This document shows, piece by piece, positions 41,316 to 52,365 of a DNA stretch of 64,000 nt. The position numbers and the translations under genes were made by a program. The notes under the pieces were generated by a model, which was not told the DNA's origin, did no database searches, and worked only from the letters and a program-made list of their open reading frames with translations. The stretch's first letter is position 1; every line of letters begins with the position of its first letter. Source of the stretch: Conchocele bisecta (Eukaryota; Mollusca; Bivalvia; Lucinida; Thyasiridae); the NCBI GenBank assembly GCA_029237695.1, contig CM055273.1, positions 61,555,968 to 61,619,967 on the forward strand, written 5' to 3'.

Positions 41316-41855
41316 GGCACTGTGTATTGCGTGATGCCTTGTATATCAAGTTTTTGAACATATTTCCTGATTACAGGGGCGTCGGAAGCATCATATGGTT
41401 GGGCCGGCGACGGTAGGGGGTGCCCAAATTGTATGTTGATTCCATCAGTTGAACCGTCTCGTCGAGTTGACACGTCTTGTCGAGACGGTTCAATTGAGTG
41501 GTAACAACATAAACTTCTGATGAGAATGAGAAAAATTGCAGAAAGATATTTAGAAAGTTGTGCATCGGCCAACATAATATTATCAATCGAGATATAGCAC
41601 ACGGAAAACAAAACCGAAAATTCATGTACAAGTCAACAGTATGGGAAATGCATAGTTCATGTCTATATAATATTAAAAATAATAATTACCTACCCTTTTT
41701 CTGTACATATTAGTTCTAAATATTTCAATAAAAAATAATATTTTTGTTAAAATGATTGCATGGGCCTGTTCCGATGCCCATGGATTGATGCCCATGGATT
41801 AGTCGGCATGCTCGTACTGCGTGATTGGGGCCAGCCATGCTTCTAAAACCTTCAG

Positions 41856-42254
41856 GGTGGGTGGCAGGTGGGAGCACGCGATGGGTAATTTAACGATCGG
41901 GGTTTATCCTTACCGGAATTCCGACTGGAGACCTGGTTTGGCCCTCACATACGTCTTTGGCATTTTGTATGTGACAGTTGAATCTGGTTATATCCCTTGT
42001 GTGAGTATTATGATATTCGTAATCCTATTTTAGGGGAAGGGGCCAAGTGACTTGGTGTGGTATGGACCTGGCACCAGGTCAGGTTATTCTAATTTCAGGG
42101 CTGAATATTTTTGTTCTCGATGTAAATATTCCGTTCTGATTTTGGGATTTTCCCCCCAATGCAGCAGGTTAAAATGGGATTGAACCTGTTTGCCCGGCCT
42201 TACATGACCTTAGCTGTTGATAGGCCGTTAAACACTAATAAACAAACAAACAAA
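41856..42254 (+). mobile_element. SINE family 1, complete with target duplication
   Basis: CTAAAACCTTCAG on both sides (41843-41855, 42255-42267). GGTGGGTGGCAGGTGGGAGC head, AAACAAACAAACAAA tail. Confidence 0.92.
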
Positions 42255-42381
42255 CTAAAACCTTCAGCAGGTTCTTCACATTTATACTGTAAAGCAGGCA
42301 GTTTGAGTGGTCGACACTGCGCACACCTCGGCCTCGACCAATCGGACATCCTGATTTATAGTATGAGAATGGAGTAGTAGA

Positions 42382-42602
42382 ACTACTGTCTGTTTCATGA
42401 AAGCTGCCGAAGATGTCTATGGGGATTTAAGATGGGAAATTGTTTTTTCACAATAAAATCATTATTGGACAAAATTTCACGAAATAAAAAGAAGGCTCAT
42501 TCTTAAATTTTGCTTTTATTTAATATTATTAAAAAAAAAGATTGTTTTTGCATTGTTTATATGGCCGTAAAATTTGGGCAGCTTTCGTGAAACAGACAGT
42601 AG
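42382..42602. mobile_element. MITE with ACTACTGTCTGTTTC ends
   Basis: ACTACTGTCTGTTTCATGAA at the left, and its inverse GAAACAGACAGTAGT at the right, with GCTGCC pairing inside. Confidence 0.8.
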
Positions 42603-42805
42603 TACATGCTCAGAAAGATTTATACCCCAATCTAAATGTCTCATTACATGCATCACAACTGTTGTAGTGATTTGCCTGAATAGTGAATCATGTAGACCCT
42701 GATCAGGCTGTGCTACAGTTCAAGATGATATGGGTCTATACTGGTCATAAAGACAAGGAACTGCTTTTTATCGTGTGACTTAAACTTTCCAGTTGTTTTA
42801 CATAA

Positions 42806-43066
42806 GAGACCTGCCATGTGATTTTGTACCTTCGGACATCTGCGTAATCTCATGAAATACGTTTATAAAATTTGCAATATTTTTACGTAAATGGCGTCAA
42901 AAGTTGACAAAACTTTCCGAGTACATGCGGAATAATATAATCCTGCATGTACTCTGAAAAGTTTGTCAACTTTTGACTTTATTTATGAAAAATATTGTAA
43001 ATTTTATAAACATATTTAATGAAATTATGCAGATGTGCGAGGATACAAAATCACATGGCGTGTCTC
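42806..43066. mobile_element. MITE E, palindromic, complete
   Basis: GAGACCTGCCATGTGATTTT and the inverse CAAAATCACATGGCG end. The inner arms are GGCGTCAAAAGTTGACAAAA and CAACTTTTGAC. A second copy is in PDX1 intron 1. Bases 43067-43436 hold nothing I recognise. Confidence 0.82.
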
Positions 43067-43436
43067 GTATGTGTGTATCTGTGTAATTTGAACAATGTCT
43101 GTAAATAGTTTAAAAGAGCTTAAATGGCAACCTTTAAATGTTTATAAATAAATGTGTACATACTACTGGTATTTATTGTTTGCTAGTCGTGTTCTGGTTA
43201 AACGCACAAACAGGAATTACGCTTGAAAATATCAATGAAATTATCACAGTATTATGCGATAACTATGTAGAGCTGAGTGTTATCTTGTGAGGAAACCGGT
43301 GATTTTTTTTACGGGAAACGCGGAGTGCAGCACCAGTGACATCCTCACCAAGCCATATTAAAGTCAAATCATGTGACAATTAATATTAATATAACTATTT
43401 TGCCACTTCTGTGTTTTCAACTTTATTATCCCTTAT

Positions 43437-43569
43437 TTAACCAGTTCAACACTGACCAATCCATTATTCACAAAGTGAATTTCAGACTAGTCCATTAATA
43501 AGACTGGGCACGAGATCTACACTGTTTGCAAACTTTGCTAAAGAGGTCTGTAATGTTGAAAGGGTTTAA
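43437..43569. mobile_element. TTAA-family-2 MITE, short copy
   Basis: TTAACCAGTTCAACACTGAC at the left, GTAATGTTGAAAGGGTTTAA at the right. Confidence 0.68.
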
Positions 43570-43692
43570 GCTGGGTGCGACCCAGTTTAAAGATGCTGGA
43601 CATGAATATTGTCATCTCTTGATTTTATGCCTTCTGGACAATACTTGGGGGGGGGTGGGGGGGACATTGAAATTGCAACTGTCTGTGCACCT

Positions 43693-43935
43693 GGGGCCCG
43701 TTTCACTAAACTTTGTAGGACTAAAATCTTCGTAAGTGCAAAGTTAGGATCGTCTGGAAATTTCAATTTATGGATTTACATTTATTGAGCATAGGCTGCA
43801 TATGCAGCCTATGCTCAATAAATGCAAATCCAATAATTGTTTACAAGAAAACAGTGTTAATGTGAAATTTACAGACTATCATAATTATGCACTTACAGAC
43901 ATTTTAGTCGTACGAAGTTTAGTGAAACGGCCCCC
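43693..43935. mobile_element. MITE H, complete palindrome
   Basis: GGGGCCCGTTTCACTAAACT and AGTTTAGTGAAACGGCCCCC, with the centre GAGCATAGGCTGCATATGCA. Confidence 0.85.
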
Positions 43936-44099
43936 TGTTTGTCGCACAGGGGACCGATGAAAATAATTTTGAGTTAACTAAAATTTGCGGTAACCAAATT
44001 TGTTAAATTTGCGGTAACCAAATTTGTTATATAGCAAAACATATACTTGATACCAAGAATTTGAGTTAACTGTAGTCTCACTAATAGATACTACTTTGA

Positions 44100-44440
44100 G
44101 GTAATGTGTGTCGACTGTACTTTTAAGTGAATTTGGTTTCGTATGGACCTGGCACCATTCAGGTCCTAATTTCTATCATAACTATCATAGTTTGAGATAA
44201 TGTGTGTTGACTGTACTTTTAACAGTGAATTTGGTGTGGTATGGACCTGGCACCATGTCCGGTCATTCTAATTTCAGGGTTGAATATATTATTTTTCTAT
44301 GTAAATATTCAGTTCTAATTTTGGGATTTTACCCCAATGCAGCAGGTTAAATACGGGATCGAACCCGTTGGCTCGGCCTTAATGATGACCGTAGCTGTTG
44401 ATAAGCCGTTAAACACCAATAAATCAAATAATAAGTGAAA
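44100..44440 (+). mobile_element. SINE family 1 fragment (3' half, partly duplicated)
   Basis: GTATGGACCTGGCACCATTC, then a second GGTATGGACCTGGCACCATG, TTCTAATTTCAGGGTTGAAT and GTTGATAAGCCGTTAAACAC. Confidence 0.75.
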
Positions 44441-44525
44441 GGGTCGGTGAAATAATGAGGCTAATTCCGCCATGGAGTTGACTTCTTCCACTGACCTCTT
44501 GCTCGGTTGACTGACCATTCAGCGC

Positions 44526-44713
44526 AGGATTGCAAAGTGAAAGGGTTTAATGTCCCACCAACAGCAAGGGTCATATAGAGACGGGACCACAGTTTAAAGT
44601 CTCATCCGACAGACCAGTGAGATGGAAATACTATGAAAGTATTTTTGATGCCAAAGGCGAGGTTTGAACCCACAACCTCTGGATTGGAAGTCAGGTGTTC
44701 GGCCACAATCCAT
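44526..44713 (-). mobile_element. SINE family 3
   Basis: Antisense TTTGAACCCACAACCTCTGG (B box) and GGTTTAATGTCCCACCAACA. Bases 44714-45180 hold a MITE A end fragment near 45030 and otherwise nothing I recognise. Confidence 0.75.
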
Positions 44714-45189
44714 CCCTAGTGCAGGAGTGCAATGCAAAAGATGTTGTTCTTTGGTTGCTGCTTTTAGAACTTTCCAAGGTCCGATCAAACCATGCAAATG
44801 CCCTCAGCATAATTTTTCCAGCCGCTGCAACATATTGTAAAACATACTGTAATAAAGTTGAAATTTACTTAGTTGAGCTGCAAAACTGTTTGCTTTTTGC
44901 AGCTCAAATAAGTGAGAAAAAAAATTAATTTGATCTTTAATAAGGACGAAAATCAATAATACATTTGTAAAAGTAAAATATGCATTGAATTTGAAATATG
45001 GGGGTATAATACTCTTTAGATACAAAACTTATCGGGAGCTCTGTGATGTATTCGTGACATAGTGACAATCACTGGTAATGTTTCCTGTCCGTTCTGTTCC
45101 AAGAAAACGAGCAGTATGTCTGTATGCCCAGCTTCCTCTTAGTGGATGCGTCTTCTAAGGTGTCTGACATTGGAATTATACAAACACAA

Positions 45190-45910
45190 GGGGCCCGTTT
45201 CACTAAACTTCCTACGACTAAAATGTTCGTAAGTGCAAAATTATGATAGTCTGTAAATTTCAGCCCCGTGCAGGCACCGGGGCGGGATCAACTGATCCTG
45301 AGAATAGTACTGCAGTAGCCATTGCTTGTCGTAAAAGGCGACTAAACTGGCTTAACGATTGGGTTCATACTTTCCGGAACCCACTATACCGGATTTGGCC
45401 CTCATGTATATTTTTGGCTTTCTTGTATGTGAGAGTTGAGTCAGGCTATGCCCCATATATAAAAGTAAGATTAGCGCTAGTCCTATTACTTTTAGTGGAT
45501 GGGATAAATGATGCTGGTGTGGCGAGGGCCTGGCACCAGATCAGGTTGTTCTAATTTCAGGACTGAATATATATTTTGATTGTAAATATTGAGTTCTGAA
45601 GTTGGGATTTACCCCCCTCGGACAGGTGGATACGGGACACGACCCCGTTGACCCGTCTGCGTGTAGACTCCCAGAGGCTTGTACCTCTATGTCAGAAAAG
45701 CGGACGTTAAACCCTATTCACTCACTCACTGTAAATTTCACATTAACAATGTTTTCTTGTAAATAATTGTTGGATTTACATTTATTGAGCATAGGCTGCA
45801 TATGCAGCCTATGCTCAATAAATGTAAATCCATCAATTGAAATTTGCAGACAATTCTAAATTTGCGCTTACGAACATTTTAGTTGTAGGAAGTTTAGTGA
45901 AACTGCCCCC
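45190..45910. mobile_element. MITE H split by a SINE
   Basis: GGGGCCCGTTTCACTAAACT at the left, TTTAGTGAAACTGCCCCC at the right, and the same GAGCATAGGCTGCATATGCA centre. Confidence 0.85.
45263..45730 (+). mobile_element. SINE family 2, complete with 10-nt target duplication
   Basis: GTAAATTTCA at 45253-45262 and 45731-45740. GCCCCGTGCAGGCACCGGGG head, CACTCACT tail; 468 nt, closely similar to 15905-16378. Confidence 0.93.
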
Positions 45911-45954
45911 TGTACCGTATGCATACTCCATATTTACAAGGACAAACGTACATA

Positions 45955-46172
45955 TATGTGACTCACAAAATTGGGCTTGTGGGTTTTGCGACCAGTGTAG
46001 ATCCAGATCAGCCTATGTTTGCACTGTTCACCATTCCATCAATGAGACGCTGACCATGCTTTTAACAAGCAACATATATCATTATCAGGCTACAGGACTG
46101 TACTGTTTCATCAGGAGCTACACTGGTCACAAATCCTATAAGCCCTATTCCTCCAGTCACTGCCACATGTCT
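45955..46172. mobile_element. MITE F copy
   Basis: ATATGTGACTCACAAAATTG and TTTTGCGACCAGTGTAGATC, with the inverse end CCTCCAGTCACTGCCACATG. Confidence 0.7.
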
Positions 46173-46180
46173 GTTATTTG

Positions 46181-46378
46181 TTAACCCTTACAATGCTGAA
46201 TTAATTTGTGTCGTCTGCTGAATATTTTTCCAATTTTCTCATCAAAAACTTGGTTTGGCAGCACTTGATTATTGGAACTGATTCTAAAATGCTGCCAAAC
46301 CATGTTTTTACTGAGAGAAAAGACAAAATATGAATTATCAGCAGACGACTATTTTCCGTTCCGCATTCTAAGGGTTAA
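46181..46378. mobile_element. TTAA-flanked MITE, family 1
   Basis: TTAACCCTTACAATGCTGAA and GCATTCTAAGGGTTAA ends. Confidence 0.82.
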
Positions 46379-46450
46379 TATGCTGCAGAAAGCATGAGGG
46401 GTTGTAAATAATCTCCATATAAATGACATCACAATTACTCACAGACTAGT

Positions 46451-46853
46451 TAGTTTGTTTGTTTGTTTATTGGTGTTTAACGGCCTATCAACAGCTAAGG
46501 TCATGTAAGGCCGGGCAAACGGGTTCGATCCCGTTTTAACCTGCTGCATTGGGGGGAAAATTCCAAAATCAGAACTGAATATTTACATCGAGAAACAATA
46601 TATTCAGCCCTAAAATTAGAATAACCTGACCTGGTGTCCGGTCCATACCACACCAAAGTCACTTGGCCCCTTCCCCTAAAATAGGATTACGAACAATCGT
46701 AATACTCACATAAGGGGTATAACCAGATTCAACTGTCACATACAAAATGCCAAAGACGTATGTGAGGGCCAAACCAGGTCTCCAGTCAGAATTCCGGTAA
46801 GGATGAACCCCGATCGTTAAATTACCCATCGCTTGCACCCACCTTCCACCCAC
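46451..46853 (-). mobile_element. SINE family 1, complete, inverted
   Basis: CAGACTAGT on both sides (46442-46450, 46854-46862). The (TTTG)n tail lies at the left and the CACCCACCTTCCACC head at the right. Confidence 0.88.
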
Positions 46854-47023
46854 CAGACTAGTAGTATAGAGTGATCCTTCTATTGTGGGCACAGACCGCG
46901 CTTCTGTCAATATGGTAATGTTTGTCTGTACTGACGACAGATTGTAGAACTCTGGAACAAAACAATCGCCCACATACCTGCAATGTGGGGTGCTCTAAAC
47001 TGGTGGATAAGACATAAAGGTAC

Positions 47024-47232
47024 TTAACCCTTACAATGCTGAATTCAAATTTGTCGTCTGCTGTTTATTTTATGTTTTCCTTTTTTCTCATCAAAAACAT
47101 GATTTGACAGCACTTTTATTATAAAGTGCAGTCAAACCATGTTTGTATGGAGAAAGAAAATAAAATATAAACCCACAGCAGACGACAATTTTTGTTCACC
47201 CCACCCCCCCCCCCCCGCATTCTAAGGGTTAA
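47024..47232. mobile_element. TTAA-flanked MITE, family 1
   Basis: TTAACCCTTACAATGCTGAA, then CATTCTAAGGGTTAA at the right, with a C-run inside near 47202. It lies downstream of the PDX2 stop, 178 nt away. Confidence 0.82.
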
Positions 47233-47373
47233 GAAACTAAATGCATGGTATTACATCATTGGTCACCTTATACACTTCACAGTATTAGTTAATCCTTGTT
47301 TCAGACGTATACCGGTAGTTTGATCAGATTTTGTCTCTAAGCGGTGTATTAACTATTATGGTTGTACCATATA

Positions 47374-47434
47374 CAGAAGTGAATGAATTAATAAATAGTA
47401 CCATTGGTACTATTTATTAATGCATTCATTTCTG
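47374..47434. repeat. Palindrome spanning the PDX2 stop codon
   Basis: The two arms (about 29 nt each, centre near 47402) are almost exact reverse complements, e.g. TTAATAAATAGTACC against GGTACTATTTATTAA. The PDX2 message would fold a hairpin that contains its stop codon and its only nearby AATAAA. Confidence 0.85.
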
Positions 47435-47754
47435 TTCTGTTGGATTAATTTCAAAAAGTACAGATGCCAAGATATGTCTTCAGTCAGCTCTGGGTGAAAT
47501 GCTGTGGTGAACACATTACCCTGTTGCACGGCAACTGTGACATCATTTGACGCTGGCCACTCCAATGTCGCTAAAACAGTCACTGCGGGACTGAGAACCT
47601 TAACAACAGCAGGTGCCCGGATGAAAACGCCTGGGAAGCTGTTTTTTCCTATTAAAGATTTCAGTTTTTCATCTTCAAGGTGCACAGTTGATTCGAAACT
47701 CTGTATCTGTCGACCGAAGAAATTTCGTGAAACGTCTGTGTCCATTATGCCTAG
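47410..47754 (-). CDS. PDX2: PDX2 coding exon 2 (stop TAG)
   Basis: The acceptor AATTTCAG ends just above 47754. The exon opens LGIMDTDVSRNFFGRQ, the direct continuation of the family alignment, and contains GVFIRAP and FHPELTED with His199 and Glu201. The last eight codons and the TAG stop lie in one arm of a near-perfect palindrome (47374-47434), and an AATAAA hexamer (47413-47418) overlaps the final codons. Confidence 0.95.
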   Translation of the reverse strand, partial: LGIMDTDVSRNFFGRQIQSFESTVHLEDEKLKSLIGKNSFPGVFIRAPAVVKVLSPAVTVLATLEWPASNDVTVAVQQGNVFTTAFHPELTEDISWHLYFLKLIQQNRNECINK

Positions 47755-48406
47755 CTGAAATTAAACATGATGTAGATCTAGATATATACAGACATATTTT
47801 AAATATGAACGCTTATTATTATATTTTATATATGAAAGCTTTTCAATTGTTATGTACATGTATATATGTTGCTGTTTAGCCAGTCCCTGAATTAAGAACT
47901 CCCCTTTATTCTGGTGTTGGATTGTGTGTATCTGAAAGGTACATAAACGATTACGGTATTTTGAAGCATCAAACTTTCGGATTGATATTCCAATTGGTGC
48001 ATTTCCTTGTATAGCAAGTAATATACAATGACATAATTAGACAACAGGTAATCTTATTTGGAATATTTACCGTTGTTTGTCCACCAGATTTCTGATTTTC
48101 TGTTTCTTTTGAAAGCAAGATCATTCCTGCACATGTGCCCCAGGTCACGTGATTGGGATTCTTTATCCAATCACGAAGCGGTTCTTCCATTTTGTTTCTC
48201 TTCAGAAAGAGGCTGATGGCAGTACTTTCGCCGCCTGGAATAATCAGTCCATCCATATCTGCAGTCAAATGCTCAGGACATCTGACGTCAGTGATTACAA
48301 GGTTAATATGAGTATCAACATCATCTTTTGCTTTTTCGAGTGCCACTTTATGTTCTAGGAAGGCACCTTGGATTTCTAGAATTCCGACCTTGATCATACG
48401 AGCCAT
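47410..48406 (-). CDS. PDX2: Pyridoxal 5'-phosphate synthase glutaminase subunit (PdxT/SNO/PDX2), two exons, complete
   Basis: Class I glutamine amidotransferase that hydrolyses glutamine and passes ammonia to the PdxS/PDX1 synthase in de novo vitamin B6 synthesis; cytosolic in other eukaryotes. Exon 1 is 48071-48406 and exon 2 is 47410-47754, joined in phase 0 by a GT-AG intron, giving 226 residues (bacterial PdxT about 190-200). The start ATG (MARMIKVGILEIQGAF) fits the family N-terminus. Visible motifs are PGGESTA (57-63), the nucleophile elbow GTCAG with Cys92, RNFFGRQIQSFE (122-133), GVFIRAP (154-160) and the catalytic His199/Glu201 in FHPELTED. No catalytic residue is missing. It is divergent from PDX1, which encodes its partner subunit. 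An acceptor-like TTTGTAG 16 nt before TTGCCAGCTGGG suggests a further upstream non-coding exon. Spliceosomal introns and surrounding animal repeats argue against bacterial contamination. Confidence 0.96.
48071..48406 (-). CDS. PDX2: PDX2 coding exon 1
   Basis: 112 codons from ATG at 48404-48406 to a GTAAAT donor just below 48071, phase 0. It holds the glutamine-binding loop PGGESTA and the catalytic Cys92 in TWGTCAGMILLSKE. An ATG 9 nt downstream (MIKVG) is an alternative start. Confidence 0.95.
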
Positions 48407-48629
48407 TGTTTCTAGTGTCCCAGCTGGCAACGAGCTTACATTCTACAAAGTAAAAACAATATACATGTATCTACAGTTGGTTCAGTCTCCAATATTGGTT
48501 TCTTCATCAAACAACATAACAAATTGAAGCTATTGTAACCAATCAAGTATCAAAAACAGTGTGTCACATGTACGTATATTTGACATGTACATATATATTT
48601 TTACATGTATTCATTAACATGTATATTTG

Positions 48630-48860
48630 TTATGCCCCCACACCCCACACCCGATCTCGTCTGAGCCGGGAGGCATTATAGTGCTTGGACGGTCTGTCCG
48701 TCCATCCGTCCATCCGTCCATCTGTGGGGCTGGTTAAGAATTTGGTTAATTTTTTTCCAATCTGCCACCGAGGCATTTGTGTGCTGACATGCCACATTTT
48801 CCTGTTTTTGTGTATTTTTATATGCCTCCCCCCCCCCCCCCCCGGCGTTTCCTTGCACGG
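48630..48860 (+). repeat. Rolling-circle-like 5'-end fragment and C-tract
   Basis: ATGCCCCCACACCCCACACC with GGGAGGCATTATAGTG, then repeated GTCCGTCCATCC. A run of about 16 C lies near 48828-48843. It stands some 220 nt upstream of the PDX2 start codon. Confidence 0.6.
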
Positions 48861-48999
48861 GTCTGCTTGATATTTCACACACACATTGCTCTAATGGTCC
48901 TCTATCGCCTTGCTATAAATCCACATCCACGATCATCCCACCCCTGCTGTATTGTGTTCTAACAGGGAGTAAACATATTTTTTGTTCAACTGATTTTCT

Positions 49000-49175
49000 C
49001 CCACTTATTGATACTTTTAGGTATATTTAATGCATTTATATACCTTGGTAAGTTAATTCGAACCTGTGGTATGGAACTGGCAGGTGAAATATGGGATTCG
49101 ACCTCATTAACCTGGCCAAAAATGACCTTAGCTGTTGATAGGCCGTTAAACACCATTAAATAAATAAATTCATAC
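49000..49175 (+). repeat. hAT-palindrome arm and SINE tail fragments
   Basis: CACTTATTGATACTTTTAGG, then TTTAATGCATTTATATACC (arm of the 63217 element), followed by CTTAGCTGTTGATAGGCCGT and AAACACC. Confidence 0.6.
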
Positions 49176-49427
49176 ATATGCTGTGGATGTATACAATGTA
49201 TATATAATTATTGATATGGAAATTGGATTAGTGAATTTACTATGGTATCTGTGACTCTACTAACGTTGCGATATTTGCAGCAAGCATTATCTGTTAGATC
49301 TATTACTACTAAAACTAAATTAGAACACGATGCATGTACTTTGAATGTCAAATAAAACAAAATATGTTTACAAACGTCGCACCTATATGGCGAGTCCTCC
49401 ACTAATACATTTCCATCAGAAATAGCA

Positions 49428-49628
49428 TTAACCCGTAGAGCGTGGGGAAATAAAACTGGTCGTCTGCTGTTGTTTCAGATTATGTTTTCTTCCTCAATAA
49501 AACATGGTTTGACAGCACTTCAGAATCATTTCCATTGGAAATGATTCTAAAGTTCTGCCAAACCATGTTGTTGACGTGAAATATGGGCAACAGAACACAA
49601 AGAGCAGACGACAGAGTGTAAGGGTTAA
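49428..49628. mobile_element. TTAA-flanked MITE, family 1
   Basis: TTAACCCGTAGAGCGTGG and GAGTGTAAGGGTTAA ends, with the CATTTCCATTGGAAATG centre. A 67-nt direct duplication (CACCTTGTCCCA) follows at 49670-49790. Confidence 0.8.
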
Positions 49629-49981
49629 CCAGTTAATTCAATGTCTCCCATCCGTGCCGATAAACAGATCGCACCTTGTCCCAGCGCATTGTCGGTGTTT
49701 ATCTCGGAACATACAATCCAATACCCCGCACCTTGTCCCATGCATTGTTGATGTTTATCTCGGAACATTGGCTCCAATACCCGTGAACTCCACACCACCA
49801 TACGGCTGTATGGTGATTGTCTATTTATACCTACACTTATCTATAGATTTGTATCTTTTTAGGAACCCGTTGTATCGGGGAAATGACTAACCTGAGAAAT
49901 GTAGAGTTGTTAATAAAATGTTTAATACTGAAAAACAATAGCTATGCGAACATTAATTCTGATGATATTAGTATTTGCATT

Positions 49982-50148
49982 TTTATGCCACCGGGTTTCG
50001 AAGAAACGGGTGGCATATAGTGTTTGGACCTTCCGTCCGTCCGTCCGTCGTCCGTCCGTCCGTCACACTTTTCGGTTAACCACTTTGTCACAGTTTCTCA
50101 AATATGCTGCAGGTGGCATCCGCGTTCGACAGACGCATTTCTTTTACA
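49982..50148 (+). mobile_element. Minimal rolling-circle-like element (~165 bp, no internal array)
   Basis: The 5' end ATGCCACCGGGTTTCGAAGA folds on GGGTGGCAT; then a GTCCGTCC run; the 3' end GGTGGCATCC then GCGTTCGACAGACGC and ATTTCTT. It shows the shared end architecture without the satellite centre. Confidence 0.65.
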
Positions 50149-50689
50149 TTTACAATTAAACTAGCGTCTAGAATGGAAACCTAAATGCTGTTTATCAGTA
50201 CTGTAGCATGATACTTTGAAAATTATTGAAGCAAATGTTGTTTCACAAAGTATACTGGCATGTACAGGTATGGCTAAATGCGTTTCCGAATGATCTGCCT
50301 TGTTATATCAAAGTATGTTATTGTATATAACTGAATAGAACACGAACTACTTGGAATGTTATGAACAAACAACATCAGATACTGCATGTGATATACAGTT
50401 CCTATAAGCATGCATCGATGATAATGTGCGCACATATATCCATCTCATTTGCGCTTATCAATTTCGAATCTGTTGTACACTGTGTAGTGTCAACCAGAGT
50501 CGTCATTTTGGACAGCCGGCTGAGTCAACGTTTGCTTCCAGCGTACGCCCAGATCAGCATGCGATTCAGTCAATGAAGTAGCCTTAATGCCGTCACATCA
50601 AAACGTTTACATTTCTACCCAACTATGTTGGCCAGGCTGATCATGATCTCAAATTGTCCGTTTGAAGCACATGGTAATTTTGCAAATAG

Positions 50690-50960
50690 TAAACGCTGTA
50701 GACCAGGGTCAATATACCCCGATGTGCATGGTGATCTGGGTATACACTGGTTGCGAACATTGGTCACGATACTATATATTCCTTATCTGTGACTGGAGAC
50801 GTGTGACCAGTGTAAGTCCTGATCAAATAGCACGTACCGGTTGCCTGTTAACGATCTGTATTGCTTATTAGAAGCATGGTGTGTGTTTCAATGATGGATC
50901 TGGATCTACACTGGTCGCGAAACCAATAAGTCCCATTTCTCCAGTCACATCCAGTTATAC
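50690..50960. repeat. MITE F-related copies
   Basis: CACTGGTTGCGAACATTGGT, ATCTGTGACTGGAGACGTGT and CCATTTCTCCAGTCACATCC. Bases 50150-50690 and 50961-51220 hold nothing I recognise. Confidence 0.5.
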
Positions 50961-51220
50961 GAATATTTGACCGTTATCCTAATCCGGAATCATTACAACA
51001 ATGTAATTACCCTGCCTAATCCAAATTCCAGTAGTGATTAATCACGCTCATGCTGTTACAGGTACATGCGTACTCAAACAGCGGTTATTGTGTTATATTT
51101 ATACATTTAAATTACATTTTATACGTGAAACTAGTATATACATATATTTTGATCAATTAATCCGCTATTTGTTTGTCTCATGGCAGTAATGACCCCGGAT
51201 GTAAAGTGTTTAATCAAAGC

Positions 51221-51395
51221 CATTAACGCTTACAAAGCTGAATTAAATATTGTCGTCCGCTGTTTATGTTTTAATTTCCAGTTTTCTGAAGAAAAACATG
51301 GTTTGACAGTAATTCAGAATCATTTCCATTGTGCTGTCAAATCACGTTTTTTCTTGAGAAAAACGAAAATATAACGCAGACAATAATTTTCGGTT
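51221..51395. mobile_element. TTAA family 1 MITE, degraded
   Basis: TTAACGCTTACAAAGCTGAA at the left, TTTTCGGTTAGAC at the right, with ACATGGTTTGACAG and its partial inverse inside. Confidence 0.6.
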
Positions 51396-52289
51396 AGACA
51401 AACTGACCGGTTGGTGTATTCGATCACTGCTGTGAAAGACTTCAAGAGATATTTCTACAACTAATGTCAAATTCAGCACTGGAGAATATAAATAGTAAAA
51501 TAAAAGAATCATATAAACAGTGCAAATGCGAACTATAACATGAAATTAAATAAGACAGCATTTTTAATCGAAAGCAGGCGAGTCTGTTGCAGAATTGTGG
51601 TTTTAAATGTGCATATTTGCCGGATAACATGTTATAAATCGTTGAAAATATCGGAGAAATGAAAACAAATAATGCGAATTGACTCTAAAACGTGTACCCC
51701 CCCCCCCCCCCCCCTCCCCGTCCCCATGTGTTTTAGAAGACGTGCTACGGGTATATTACATTGGTCGCTTACCCACCCCGTGTGTTCTAGAAGACGTGCA
51801 GCGAATATATTGCATTGGTCGCTTTTGTCATGTCTGTCTTCCGGTATCCTCTTATAAAACTACCTTTTGTGAGCATATGAAAATCGCCTTTAATTGTAGG
51901 GATTCTCATGCGCTGCCAAACCTTTGTGCGGAACATATTCAGAGATGCACTAACACATGCTGTCCCATGAATGGAGAAACTATGTCTTGTTGACAAAATA
52001 ACACATGAACGCTGTCGGTGAGATCATACATAATATTTGCAAATAATGTGTTGCATTCCTTGGATGAATGATATATAAAGTATTTTATACGTACACTTGT
52101 TACCTATTTTGGGAGATGAACACAAGTTGTGCTTTCGGTCAAGTCCCATGAATTGTTATACTTGTATTGTATTCACATGCAAATGTATTTAACGGTAACA
52201 TTATTACATACTAACTACTGTTTACAGCATAGCCATCATATAATTGAACAATTGACACACTTTACCGGAAGATACTTGGAATGTACCCC

Positions 52290-52365
52290 TACCAAATGTA
52301 AGCGGCAGTGGAAGAAGGGAGCTAACTCCCAAGAGGGAGTTAGCTGACTTCTTCCACTGGCCCCT
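52290..52365. repeat. Hairpin
   Basis: GGCAGTGGAAGAAG and GAGCTAACTCCC face their inverses GGGAGTTAGCT and CTTCTTCCACTGGCC. A related single arm is at 44478-44502. Bases 51396-52289 (with a C-tract at 51697-51719) and 52366-53130 hold nothing I recognise. Confidence 0.75.

Noticed and set aside
34850..47400. Further host genes between KMT5 and PDX2
   Set aside because: All open frames there overlap SINEs, MITEs or rolling-circle-like elements, or are short and without conserved motifs.
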